Below, piece by piece: positions 8,000-16,422 of a stretch of DNA of 33,798 bases. How positions within the stretch are numbered: position 1 is the stretch's first letter; the number at the start of each line of letters is the position of its first letter. The notes under the pieces were generated by a model. The model worked only from the letters and a program-made list of their open reading frames with translations. It was not told the DNA's origin and searched no databases. The position numbers and the translations under genes were made by a program. Location: NCBI RefSeq assembly GCF_001954275.1, contig NZ_MBEU01000090.1:1-33798 (forward strand). The letters are read 5' to 3'. The DNA comes from Mycobacterium sp. IS-836 (GTDB lineage: Bacteria; Actinomycetota; Actinomycetes; Mycobacteriales; Mycobacteriaceae).

Positions 8000-9399
8000 C
8001 GCACCAACGCCTGCAGCGTCGCTCGCGCCCCGTCGCGGTGCAACGAATCCAGGGCCCACCGGTATGCGGCCACGAACCGTGGCTCGCGCGACAAATCCGC
8101 GAAGAGAGAGGTGTTTTCGATGAACGCCGTCGGATGCTCCCGCTGCGACCGTGCCAGTGGGACCAGCGATTCGGCTAGTTGGTCGACAACCTCTATCGGC
8201 TCGCCACTTTCGTCGACCGCCTCGGCGTAGCGGGCCCAGCTTGCGACCGCCGCCGCCGCCAGCCGGATCGGCCCGTCGCTGCGCAGGTTGTCGCGGACCA
8301 CCGGCAGCAGCCAGGTCGGGATGCGATCCGAGGAGTAGGCGCACAGCCGCGCCACGGTGTCACGCAGTCCCGGGTTGGCGAAGCGCTCGATGAGCGCCCG
8401 GGTGTAGGCGCACAGATCGATGCCGGGCACCGGGCGCAGTGTCGGAATGGCTTCGGAATCAAAGTAGGCGAGCAGGAACTCGGCGAACAACGGGTCACGA
8501 GCCGCGTCGTGGACCATGCGGTAGCCGCACAGCCACGCGAAATAGCACAGGCACTGATGACCGGCATTGAGCAGCCGCAGCTTCATCGACTCGTACGGTG
8601 CCACATCGTCGACGAGCAGGACACCCGCCTCGTCCAACGGCGGTCTGCCGTCGGCAAAGTCGTCCTCGAGGACCCAGGCGGCGAACTCCTCGGCCACCAC
8701 CGGCCACCGGTCGGCGACGCCGTAGTCGCGTTCTACCGCGGCGATGATGTCGGGCGTCGTGACCGGCGTGATGCGGTCCACCATCGAGCACGGGAACCGA
8801 GTTGTCTCCGCGATCCAATCGGCCAAGCCCGGCCGCAGCAATTCGGCATGGGCGACGACGGCTCGGCGCGCGACGTCCCCGTTGGTTTCGATGTTGTCGC
8901 ACGACACGATCGTCGGCGCGGCGATGCCGCGGTCACAGCGGCGCGCCAGGGCCTCGACGATCAGCCCGAAAACCGAATCGGGGTCCCTTGCCCGGTAGCC
9001 GCCCTCGGTGATGGTCATCGAGATGACCCGGGTCGTCGGCGCGGCCAGCAACTCGATCGTCGCCTGCGGGTCGTCGGGCGCATAGCGGTAGTCGACGATC
9101 GAGCCGATCACCCGCGCGTCGCGGCTGCCGTCGGGGTGCTCGAGGATCAGCGTGTACAGGCCATCCTGGGCGCGCAGCACGTCCCTCATTCGGCGGTCGT
9201 CCGGCAGCAGCCCGATTCCGCAGATGCCCCACTCCTGTGCCAGACCCTGCCGCAGCAAGCTATCGATGTACATCGCCTGATGCGCCCGGTGAAAGCCGCC
9301 GACGCCGATGTGCGCGATGCCGACCTGCACGCGGTCACGGTCATAGGACGGCGTCGGGATCGACAGTTGTCCCAGGGTGGCGCTGCTCAGCGAAACCAC
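7996..9399 (-). CDS. Mannitol dehydrogenase-family polyol 2-dehydrogenase
   Basis: NAD(P)-dependent long-chain polyol dehydrogenase (mannitol 2-dehydrogenase, fructuronate reductase and related), 467 residues, oxidising a sugar alcohol to a ketose. The N-terminal dinucleotide motif is HIGVGGFHRAHQA (residues 30-42), SCDN is at 166-169, and the catalytic segment KLRLLNAGH gives Lys273, Asn278 and His281, the triad known in mannitol 2-dehydrogenase. The start is GTG 9399. A TACCGT hexamer (9407-9412, minus strand) lies 7 nt upstream, suggesting a leaderless message. It is divergent from ligD with a 47-bp shared gap and coupled to the PfkB kinase. Mannitol, arabitol or a hexuronate are possible substrates; sequence alone does not decide. 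Confidence 0.88.
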   Translation of the reverse strand: MVSLSSATLGQLSIPTPSYDRDRVQVGIAHIGVGGFHRAHQAMYIDSLLRQGLAQEWGICGIGLLPDDRRMRDVLRAQDGLYTLILEHPDGSRDARVIGSIVDYRYAPDDPQATIELLAAPTTRVISMTITEGGYRARDPDSVFGLIVEALARRCDRGIAAPTIVSCDNIETNGDVARRAVVAHAELLRPGLADWIAETTRFPCSMVDRITPVTTPDIIAAVERDYGVADRWPVVAEEFAAWVLEDDFADGRPPLDEAGVLLVDDVAPYESMKLRLLNAGHQCLCYFAWLCGYRMVHDAARDPLFAEFLLAYFDSEAIPTLRPVPGIDLCAYTRALIERFANPGLRDTVARLCAYSSDRIPTWLLPVVRDNLRSDGPIRLAAAAVASWARYAEAVDESGEPIEVVDQLAESLVPLARSQREHPTAFIENTSLFADLSREPRFVAAYRWALDSLHRDGARATLQALVR

Positions 9400-9446
9400 A
9401 ATCTCGACGGTACCGACCCAAGCCGCCGAAGACGTACGTTGAAAAC
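9400..9446. promoter_or_regulatory. Divergent promoter between polyol dehydrogenase and ligD
   Basis: Only 47 bp separate two opposite start codons. Toward ligD, TACGTT (9435-9440) is followed by 6 nt and ATG 9447. Toward the dehydrogenase, TACCGT (9407-9412, minus strand) is followed by 7 nt and GTG. Neither start has a Shine-Dalgarno. Both fit the TAnnnT minus-10 plus immediate start-codon pattern of mycobacterial leaderless genes. Confidence 0.5.
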
Positions 9447-11708
9447 ATGGGTGCGCAGGCGCGGGTCAAGCTGACCAATGCCGACAAGGTGCTATACCCC
9501 GCCACCGGAACCACGAAGGCCGACGTCTTCGACTACTACACCCGCATCACCGAGGTGATGCTGCCGCACATCGCCGGGCGCCCGGCAACCCGCAAGCGCT
9601 GGCCCAACGGCGTCGAGCAGGACTCGTTCTTCGAGAAACAGCTCGCGTCGTCGGCGCCCGACTGGTTGCCGCGCGCCAGCGTGACGCACCGGTCCGGAAC
9701 GACGACGTATCCGATCATCGACAGCCCCGACGGGCTGGCGTGGATCGCGCAACAGGCGGCACTGGAGGTGCACGTGCCGCAGTGGCGGTTCGTCGCCGAG
9801 TGGACCCGAAGCAAGGCCGAAGAGCTCAAGCCCGGCCCGGCGACACGACTGGTGTTCGACCTCGATCCTGGCGAGGGCGTGACGATGGCCCAACTGTGTG
9901 AAGTGGCGCATGCGGTGCGGGATCTGATCGCCGACATCGGGCTCACCACGTTCCCGCTCACCAGCGGCAGCAAGGGACTGCACCTCTACACGCCGCTGGC
10001 CGAGCCGGTCAGCAGCAGAGGCGCTTCGGTGCTGGCCAAACGCGTTGCGCAGCAACTGGAGAAGACGATGCCCAAGTTGGTCACGTCGACGATGACCAAG
10101 AGCCTGCGGGCCGGCAAAGTGTTCCTGGATTGGAGCCAGAACAACGGCGCGAAAACCACCATCGCGCCCTACTCGCTGCGCGGGCGCGAACATCCGACGG
10201 TCGCGGCGCCGCGCACGTGGCAGGAACTCGAGGACCCCTCCGTGGGCCAACTGCGCTACGACGAGGTGCTCGACCGCGTGGCCCGCGACGGCGACCTGCT
10301 GGAGGCCCTCGATGCCGACTCCCCCGTCAGTGACCGGCTGAGTAAATACCGCAGCATGCGGGACGCGTCGAAGACTCCCGAGCCGGTGCCGGCTGGGAAA
10401 CCCGTTACCGGCCAGGGCAATTCGTTTGTCATTCAGGAGCATCACGCCCGCCGGCTGCACTACGACTTCCGGCTGGAGCGAGACGGCGTGCTGGTGTCGT
10501 GGGCGGTGCCGAAAAACCTGCCCGAGACACCGTCGGTCAACCACCTGGCGGTGCATACCGAGGATCATCCGCTGGAATACGGCTCATTCGAGGGCAATAT
10601 CCCCAAAGGCGAGTACGGCGCCGGCAAGGTGGTGATCTGGGATGCCGGAACATATGAGGCCGAGAAGTTTCTCGACGACGAGGTCATCGTCAACCTGCAC
10701 GGCAACCGGATCTCCGGGCGCTACGCGCTGATTCAAACCAACGGCGACCAGTGGCTGGCGCACCGGATGAAGGACCAGAAGGTCTTCGACTTCGACGCCA
10801 TCACCCCGATGCTCGCCTCGGAGGGTTCGGTGGCCGCCCGCACGGCCGGCCAGTGGGCTTTCGAAGGCAAATGGGACGGCTACCGGCTCCTGGTGGAGGT
10901 CGACCACGGCGACCTGCGGATACGGTCCCGACGCGGCCGCGAAGTCACCAAGGAATATCCCGAATTACGTTCGCTTGCCGCCGATCTGGCCGATCATCAC
11001 GTGGTGCTGGACGGCGAGGCCGTCATCCTGGACGAGGCCGGGGTGCCCAGCTTCCACGGGATGCAGAACCGGGGCCGCGGTTCCCGCGTCGAGTACTGGG
11101 CGTTCGACCTGCTCTACCTCGACGGCCGCTCGCTGCTGCGGGCGCGCTACCAAGACCGGCGAAAGCTGCTGGAAATCCTTGCCAGCACGGGCGATCTGAT
11201 CGTTCCCGACCTCCTGCCCGGTGACGGCGCCCAGGCCCTCGAGCACTCACGCAAGCACGGGTGGGAGGGTGTGGTCGGGAAGAAACGGGACTCCACCTAT
11301 CAGCCGGGCCGGCGTTCGGCGTCTTGGATCAAGGACAAGAACTGGAACACCCAGGAAGTCGTCATCGGCGGCTGGAAGGCCGGGGAGGGCGGGCGCAGCA
11401 GCGGCATCGGCTCGCTGCTGATGGGTATCCCCAGTGACGGCGGTTTGCACTTCGCGGGCAAGGTCGGCACCGGCTTCACCGAACGCGACCTGGCGAACCT
11501 GAAGAAGACGTTGGCGCCGTTGCACACCGACGAATCGCCCTTCGACCCGCCGCTTCCCCGGAGCGAAGCGCGGGGAGTGACGTACGTCGAGCCGGTCCTG
11601 GTCGGCGAGGTGCGCTACAGCGAGTGGACACCGGATAACCGGCTGCGCCAATCGAGTTGGCGTGGGCTTCGGCCGGACAAGAAACCAGATGAGGTGGTGC
11701 GCGAATGA
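9447..11708 (+). CDS. ligD: Multifunctional ATP-dependent DNA ligase LigD (polymerase-phosphoesterase-ligase)
   Basis: NHEJ enzyme that fills, trims and seals DNA ends held by Ku; 753 residues, close to the 759 of M. tuberculosis. Domain order is POL (about 1-290) with catalytic Asp138 and Asp140 in FDLDPGEG; phosphoesterase (from about 325) with QEHHARRLHYDFRLERDG; then ligase (from about 455) with adenylated Lys475 in FEGKWDGYR, motif III DGEAVILD, and motif IV EGVVGK at 607-612. Motif IV reads EGVVGKK where M. tuberculosis has EGVIAKR; the metal-binding Glu and the Lys are kept. The frame is open upstream, but ATG 9447 gives the conserved LTNADKVLYPATGTTK start. The last codons overlap the next gene by ATGA. 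Confidence 0.97.
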   Translation: MGAQARVKLTNADKVLYPATGTTKADVFDYYTRITEVMLPHIAGRPATRKRWPNGVEQDSFFEKQLASSAPDWLPRASVTHRSGTTTYPIIDSPDGLAWIAQQAALEVHVPQWRFVAEWTRSKAEELKPGPATRLVFDLDPGEGVTMAQLCEVAHAVRDLIADIGLTTFPLTSGSKGLHLYTPLAEPVSSRGASVLAKRVAQQLEKTMPKLVTSTMTKSLRAGKVFLDWSQNNGAKTTIAPYSLRGREHPTVAAPRTWQELEDPSVGQLRYDEVLDRVARDGDLLEALDADSPVSDRLSKYRSMRDASKTPEPVPAGKPVTGQGNSFVIQEHHARRLHYDFRLERDGVLVSWAVPKNLPETPSVNHLAVHTEDHPLEYGSFEGNIPKGEYGAGKVVIWDAGTYEAEKFLDDEVIVNLHGNRISGRYALIQTNGDQWLAHRMKDQKVFDFDAITPMLASEGSVAARTAGQWAFEGKWDGYRLLVEVDHGDLRIRSRRGREVTKEYPELRSLAADLADHHVVLDGEAVILDEAGVPSFHGMQNRGRGSRVEYWAFDLLYLDGRSLLRARYQDRRKLLEILASTGDLIVPDLLPGDGAQALEHSRKHGWEGVVGKKRDSTYQPGRRSASWIKDKNWNTQEVVIGGWKAGEGGRSSGIGSLLMGIPSDGGLHFAGKVGTGFTERDLANLKKTLAPLHTDESPFDPPLPRSEARGVTYVEPVLVGEVRYSEWTPDNRLRQSSWRGLRPDKKPDEVVRE

Positions 11709-13642
11709 AATGGGTGACGTATCGGGGTGCCGACGGTGAGCGCACCGGGGTCCTTTCCGGCGACGCGATCCACGCGATGCCGCCTGGCGTGACGCTGCTG
11801 GAGCTGATCGGGCGCGGCGCCGACGGGCTGCGACAAGCCGGCGAGGACGTGCAGCGTTCACCAGCGGCCGTGGTGCAACTCGCGGCCGTGACCTTGGCGG
11901 CACCCATCCCGCGCCCACCCTCGATCCGCGACTCGCTGTGCTTTCTGGATCACATGCGCAACTGCCAGGCCGCGCTGGGCGCCGGCCGGGTCCTCGCCGA
12001 CACCTGGTACCGCATCCCGGCGTTCTACTTCGCCTGCCCGGCAACGGTTTTGGGTCCCTACGACGACGCACCGAGCGCGCCCGGAAGTGCTTGGCAGGAC
12101 TTCGAATTGGAGATCGCGGCGGTCATCGGCACCGGCGGCAAGGACATGACCGTCGAGCAGGCTGAACGGGCCATCATCGGCTACACCATCTTCAACGACT
12201 GGTCGGCCCGAGACCTGCAGCAGCTGGAAAGCCAACTCGCGATCGGGCAGGGCAAGGGCAAGGACAGCGGTGTCACCCTGGGCCCCTATCTTGTGACGCC
12301 CGACGAGCTCGAGGGATACCGCCGCGACGGCAAGCTCGATCTGCAGGTGAGTGCCCTGGTGAACGATACGGTGATCGGCTCCGGGTCCACCGCCCAAATG
12401 GATTGGAGCTTCGGTGAAGTCATTTCCTACGTGTCCCGCGGGGTGACGCTGCGTCCCGGTGACGTCATCGGCTCCGGCACGGTGCCCACCTGCACGCTGG
12501 TCGAACACCTCAACCCGACGGCACTCGAATCCTTCCCCGGCTGGCTGCATGACGGCGACGTCGTGACCCTGAAGGTCAAGGGGCTCGGGGAGACCCGGCA
12601 AACTGTCCGTGCCAGCGCCGCGCCGCACCCGCTGCCCGCCCGTCCCAACCCCGACGCCAAACCCGCTGCGCCCCGGGTCAACCGGGCGCCCGCGCGGGTG
12701 CCCTACACCCGCGGGCTGCACGAGGTCGCCGAACGCGTCTGGGCCTGGACCCTGCCCGACGGCGGCTACGGCTGGAGCAACGCCGGGCTGGTGGCCGGCG
12801 ACGGCGCGTCACTGCTCGTCGACACCCTGTTCGACCTGGCACTGACCCGCGAAATGCTCGACGCGATGCGGCCCATCACCGATCGAGCGCCCATCTCCGA
12901 CGCCTTGATCACGCATTCCAACGGCGACCACACGCACGGCAATCAGTTGCTCGACGAATCGGTGCGGATCATCGCCGCCCGGGGCACGGCCGATGAGATC
13001 GCACACGGGATGGCGCCCGAGATGCTGGCCATGGCGCAGACCGCCAACCTGGGCCCGATTGCGACGCCGTACACACGAGACCGCTTCGGGCACTTCGACT
13101 TCAGCGGCATCAAGTTGCGCAACGCCGACCAGACGTTCGAGGGCGACCTGACCATCGAGGTCGGCGGCCGCGAGGTCAATCTGCTGAACCTGGGTCCGGC
13201 TCACACCGTCGCGGATTCGGTGGTGCACGTGCCTGACGCCGGGGTGCTTTTCGGCGGCGATTTGCTGTTCATCGGCTGCACCCCGATCGTGTGGGCCGGC
13301 CCCATCGCCAACTGGATCAGGGCCTGCGACGTGATGATCGCGATGGACGCGCCCATCGTGGTGCCCGGCCACGGGCCGGTCACCGATCCCGATGGAATCC
13401 GCGCCGTCCGTGGCTATCTCGCGCACGTCGCCCAGCAGGCCGAGTCCGCTTATTGCAAGGGCATGTCGTGGTCCGAGGCCGCCGACACCATCGACCTCGG
13501 CGAGTACGCGACGTGGCTGGACGCCGAGCGCGTCGTCGTCAACGTCTATCAGCGCTACCGCGAGCTCGACCCCGACACCCCGCAGCTGGAGGTCATGGCG
13601 CTGTTGGTGATGCAGGCCGAGTGGCTGGCCAAGCGCGGCTGA
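11705..13642 (+). CDS. Fusion of FAH-family isomerase/hydrolase and metallo-beta-lactamase-fold domain (Rv0939 type)
   Basis: A 645-residue two-domain enzyme. Residues about 70-300 are a fumarylacetoacetate hydrolase / 2-hydroxyhepta-2,4-diene-1,7-dioate isomerase domain, with metal-binding acidic FELEIA and the NDWSARD segment. After a Pro-rich linker (about 300-335), residues 335-600 form a metallo-beta-lactamase fold: motif 1 H404-S-N-G-D-H409, later GPAHT, GGDLLF and PGHGPV. In motif 1 the usual second His is Asn406, so the metal site is altered. Gene order and size match Rv0939. The ATG overlaps the ligD stop by 4 bp, so the two are translationally coupled despite having no obvious common function. 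FAH relatives act in aromatic-ring breakdown; the substrate here is unknown. Confidence 0.88.
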   Translation: MKWVTYRGADGERTGVLSGDAIHAMPPGVTLLELIGRGADGLRQAGEDVQRSPAAVVQLAAVTLAAPIPRPPSIRDSLCFLDHMRNCQAALGAGRVLADTWYRIPAFYFACPATVLGPYDDAPSAPGSAWQDFELEIAAVIGTGGKDMTVEQAERAIIGYTIFNDWSARDLQQLESQLAIGQGKGKDSGVTLGPYLVTPDELEGYRRDGKLDLQVSALVNDTVIGSGSTAQMDWSFGEVISYVSRGVTLRPGDVIGSGTVPTCTLVEHLNPTALESFPGWLHDGDVVTLKVKGLGETRQTVRASAAPHPLPARPNPDAKPAAPRVNRAPARVPYTRGLHEVAERVWAWTLPDGGYGWSNAGLVAGDGASLLVDTLFDLALTREMLDAMRPITDRAPISDALITHSNGDHTHGNQLLDESVRIIAARGTADEIAHGMAPEMLAMAQTANLGPIATPYTRDRFGHFDFSGIKLRNADQTFEGDLTIEVGGREVNLLNLGPAHTVADSVVHVPDAGVLFGGDLLFIGCTPIVWAGPIANWIRACDVMIAMDAPIVVPGHGPVTDPDGIRAVRGYLAHVAQQAESAYCKGMSWSEAADTIDLGEYATWLDAERVVVNVYQRYRELDPDTPQLEVMALLVMQAEWLAKRG

Positions 13643-13656
13643 GGACTGCTGCGCCG

Positions 13657-14571
13657 CTAGGCCTTGACCGCCCGCATGAAGCTGAGCGTGGCCGCCGCGC
13701 CGTGCTCGGACTCCTCTAGTTTCGGCAGGCCGGCGGCGGCGAAGAGCTCGGCGAGGGTGGCTGTCGTCGCATCCCACCCGTCGGCGCGCAGGTGCGCGGC
13801 GACGTCGGTGTGCTCACCGGGATAGGTCAGGGCCGCGATGTCCATGTCGAGGCCCTGCCGTCGCCAGCCCTCGGTCGCGCGCCGCGAGTGCTCCTGCGCC
13901 TCCTCCGACGATCCGGCGACCTGCCCGTAGTCCGCGGCGAACCTGCTGCCCGTGGCGCTGAGCCCAATGATGTTGTCGAGCAACCGAACTTCGGCCTCGG
14001 GCGGCAGGAAGCCGATGAGCACCCCCTCGGCGAGCCAGGCTGTGGGCGCGGTGGGGTCGTGGCCGGCCTGCCGCAGCGCCGCGGGCCAATCCTCCCGGAG
14101 ATCGATGCCGACCGCGCGGTGCTCGGCGGTGGGAGCGGCGTTGAGCCGAGACAGCGTCGCCGCCTTGAACTCGATCACCTCCGGCTGATCGATCTCATAC
14201 ACCGTCGTCCCCGCCGGCCACGCGAGCCGATACGGCCGGGCATCCAAGCCGGACGCGACGATGACGACCTGGCGCACGCCCGCCTCGCCGGCGTCGGCGA
14301 AATAGTCGTCATAGAAGCGGGCACGAGCTGCGAACGTGTCGACCATCCTCGGGAACCCAACCCCGCCCTCGGCCTCGATGGCATCCATCTCGCCGGCCGC
14401 GATGCGGGTGAAGACATCGATACCGACCGCACGCACCAGCGGCTCGGCGAACGGGTCATCGATCACCGGGCGCGGGCGTTTGGTCGCGGCGGCCCGGGCG
14501 GCGGCGACCATGGTCGCGGTCGCTCCGACACTATTGGCCAAGTCCCACGTGTCGCCTTCTGTTCGTGCCAT
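13657..14571 (-). CDS. SAM-dependent methyltransferase, mycobacterial TIGR00027/LCMT-like family
   Basis: Class I methyltransferase of the large mycobacterial family related to leucine carboxyl methyltransferases, 304 residues from ATG 14571. Diagnostic N terminus RTEGDTWDLANSVGATATMV, DDPFAEPLV, the SAM-binding strand-loop VVIVASGLDARPYRL (about 102-116) and acidic YEIDQPEV (about 124-131). Slow-growing mycobacteria carry many paralogues; the substrates are mostly unknown, with O-methylation of lipids or small acids proposed. It converges on the FAH/MBL gene (14-bp gap) and is divergent from the crotonase. M. tuberculosis has no such gene between Rv0939 and Rv0940c as far as I recall. Confidence 0.85.
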   Translation of the reverse strand: MARTEGDTWDLANSVGATATMVAAARAAATKRPRPVIDDPFAEPLVRAVGIDVFTRIAAGEMDAIEAEGGVGFPRMVDTFAARARFYDDYFADAGEAGVRQVVIVASGLDARPYRLAWPAGTTVYEIDQPEVIEFKAATLSRLNAAPTAEHRAVGIDLREDWPAALRQAGHDPTAPTAWLAEGVLIGFLPPEAEVRLLDNIIGLSATGSRFAADYGQVAGSSEEAQEHSRRATEGWRRQGLDMDIAALTYPGEHTDVAAHLRADGWDATTATLAELFAAAGLPKLEESEHGAAATLSFMRAVKA

Positions 14572-14634
14572 GGTTGCTCCTTCGACGCGACGGCGAAACC
14601 AGGGTAGGCCTCGCCGGTAAAGAACCATGTCGCA

Positions 14635-14640
14635 TACGGT
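14635..14640 (+). promoter_or_regulatory. Candidate minus-10 box of a leaderless crotonase transcript
   Basis: TACGGT is followed by exactly 6 nt (TTGGAT) and the ATG at 14647, with no Shine-Dalgarno in front. The spacing puts the transcription start at or next to the A of the ATG. Confidence 0.45.
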
Positions 14641-14646
14641 TTGGAT

Positions 14647-15456
14647 ATGTCAGCAGTAGAACTGGAAACGCTCGACGACAATATCGCCTGCATCACCCTG
14701 AACCGGCCGGAACGCCTGAACGCCATCGACGGATCGCTCATCGACGGCGTGGACCATGCCCTGGATGTCCTCAGCGGCGGCGAATTTCGCGTCGCGATCC
14801 TTACCGGCGCCGGACGCGGATTCTGCGCCGGCGCCGATCTGAGCGGCACCGGCCAGGCATGGACCAAGCCCGCGAGCCCGTCGACCCCGCCGTTCAAGGT
14901 CAACTACGACTCACAGGTCCGGCTGGCCAATCTGTTCACGCGGCTCTACGAGCTCGACGTCCCGGTGATCGCGGCCGTGAACGGCGTGGCCGTCGGGGGT
15001 GGGCTGGCGTTCGCGTTGGTCAGCGATATCCGGGTCGCTTCCGAGCAGGCGAGATTCGGCTCGGTGTTCATCAAGGCCGGCTTCTCGTCGATGGACATGG
15101 GCACCAGCTACCTGCTGCCGAAAATCGTCGGCGCCGGAGTCGCGCGGGAGCTGATGCTCACCGGCCGCATCATCGACGCCGCCGAGGCGTATCGCATCAA
15201 ACTGGTGCACGAAGTCGTGGGGCCGGACGACCTGATGCCCGCGGCGCTGAAGCTGGCCCGCTCGATCGCCGAAAACAACGCTTATGGCGTGTGGCAGACC
15301 AAGATTGGGCTCAACGCGGCGCTGGACGCGCCCAGCTTGCGGCATGCCATCGAACTGGAGAACCGAACCCAGATCCTGTCCGGTTTCACCAACAATCCGC
15401 TCGAGGCCGCCAAAGCGCACATGGAAAAGCGGGCCCCGAAGTGGGATCCCCTGTGA
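14647..15456 (+). CDS. Enoyl-CoA hydratase/isomerase (crotonase) family protein, atypical active site
   Basis: Crotonase-fold acyl-CoA enzyme, 269 residues. The oxyanion-hole segments are present: GAGRGFCAGADLSG (54-67) and AAVNGVAVGGGLAFAL (109-124). Both hydratase glutamates are missing by alignment with rat mitochondrial hydratase: Glu144 becomes Ala121 and Glu164 becomes Phe141. Asp150, in DMGTSYLLP, lies about where dienoyl-CoA isomerases carry an aspartate. It is therefore unlikely to be a simple hydratase; an isomerase, hydrolase or other crotonase activity is possible. ATG 14647 was preferred to TTG 14641. It converges on the LLM oxidoreductase with a 3-bp gap. Confidence 0.87.
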   Translation: MSAVELETLDDNIACITLNRPERLNAIDGSLIDGVDHALDVLSGGEFRVAILTGAGRGFCAGADLSGTGQAWTKPASPSTPPFKVNYDSQVRLANLFTRLYELDVPVIAAVNGVAVGGGLAFALVSDIRVASEQARFGSVFIKAGFSSMDMGTSYLLPKIVGAGVARELMLTGRIIDAAEAYRIKLVHEVVGPDDLMPAALKLARSIAENNAYGVWQTKIGLNAALDAPSLRHAIELENRTQILSGFTNNPLEAAKAHMEKRAPKWDPL

Positions 15457-15459
15457 AGG

Positions 15460-16326
15460 CTAGACTTTCGCGATCACGTTCTCGGCGAACATCTCCAGGT
15501 TGCGGATCTTGGTGTCCAGCGGTTCGGTGTCCTTGCCCATGATGTAGGGGATTCGGAAGCCGACGATGACGTCGGTAACGCCCTTGTCCTGGAGCCGCTT
15601 GACCCCGTCCACGGTGAAGCCGTCGACCGAGATCACGTGAATCTCGAACGGCCCGGTCTTGCCCGCTTCTTCGCGGAACTTCTTGAGCTTGGCCAGTAGA
15701 TGGTCGAGTTCCTCGGGGTCGCCCCCGCCGTGCATCCAGCCGTCCAGGCGTGCCGCGCGCCGCAGCGCCGCGTCGGCGTGCCCGCCGATCAGGATCGGGA
15801 TTGGTTTGGTGGGCGCCGGCGTCATCTTGGTCTTGGGGATGTCGTAGAACTCGCCGTGGAATTCGAAGTACTCACCGGTGGTGAGGCCCTGGATGATCTC
15901 GATGCATTCGTCCATTCGCTTGCCGCGCTTGGCGAATGGGACTCCGAGCAACTCGTAGTCCTCGGGCCACGGGCTGGTGCCCACGCCGAAGCCCACCCGG
16001 TTGTCGGTCATCGCGGCCAGCGACCCGATTTGTTTGGCCACCAGCGCCGGCGGCCGGATAGGCAGCTTGAGGACGAAGAAGTTGAACCGCAGGGTCGACG
16101 TCACCGCGCCCAAGGCCGACGTCAACACAAAGGTCTCGATGAACTCCTTGCCATCCAGAAACTCCCGATTGCCGTCGGGTGTGTAGGGGTACTTGGAGTC
16201 GGATTCGAACGGGTACGCGATGCTGTCGGCGATCGTCATGGCGTGGTAGCCGGCCGCTTCGGCCGCCTTGGCCAGGGGGATGTAGTACCTAAAGTCCGTC
16301 ATCGCCTCCGCGTAGGTAAACCGCAC
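15460..16326 (-). CDS. LLM-class (probably F420-dependent) oxidoreductase (Rv0940c type)
   Basis: Luciferase-like monooxygenase-fold oxidoreductase, 288 residues. In mycobacteria such proteins usually use coenzyme F420. Family landmarks are FNFFVLKLPIRPPALVAKQIGSL, VGFGVGTSPWPEDYELLG, the RMDEC-IEIIQGL helix and KPIPILIGGHADAALRRAARLDGWM. The frame opens at GTG 16356, but GTG 16326 was preferred: GGAAGG lies 8 nt before it, the length equals that of the M. tuberculosis homologue, and the KstR box at 16364-16377 would otherwise abut the start. A perfect KstR operator 38 bp upstream indicates induction during cholesterol or fatty-acid catabolism. The substrate is unknown. Confidence 0.88.
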   Translation of the reverse strand: MRFTYAEAMTDFRYYIPLAKAAEAAGYHAMTIADSIAYPFESDSKYPYTPDGNREFLDGKEFIETFVLTSALGAVTSTLRFNFFVLKLPIRPPALVAKQIGSLAAMTDNRVGFGVGTSPWPEDYELLGVPFAKRGKRMDECIEIIQGLTTGEYFEFHGEFYDIPKTKMTPAPTKPIPILIGGHADAALRRAARLDGWMHGGGDPEELDHLLAKLKKFREEAGKTGPFEIHVISVDGFTVDGVKRLQDKGVTDVIVGFRIPYIMGKDTEPLDTKIRNLEMFAENVIAKV

Positions 16327-16363
16327 GTCATCCGCCTTCCGTGAGAGGACCGTCACACGACAT

Positions 16364-16377
16364 TAGAACGTGTTCTA
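16364..16377 (-). promoter_or_regulatory. Perfect KstR operator
   Basis: TAGAACGTGTTCTA is a perfect 14-bp palindrome and a full match to the KstR consensus TnnAACnnGTTnnA. It lies 38 bp upstream of the LLM oxidoreductase start chosen here, and between that gene and the STAS/HATPase gene. It is expected to be de-repressed by sterol CoA thioesters. The sequence match is direct; occupancy is inferred. Confidence 0.85.
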
Positions 16378-16422
16378 GTTCTACCCGCGCTCGGGTCCAC
16401 GGACAAGGCGCGACGAGGTCGC

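Noticed and set aside
8179..9474. Long plus-strand open frame opposite the polyol dehydrogenase
   Set aside because: It is antisense to a gene with clear catalytic motifs and its translation is low-complexity Arg/Gly/Asp. In high-GC DNA such mirror frames stay open by chance.
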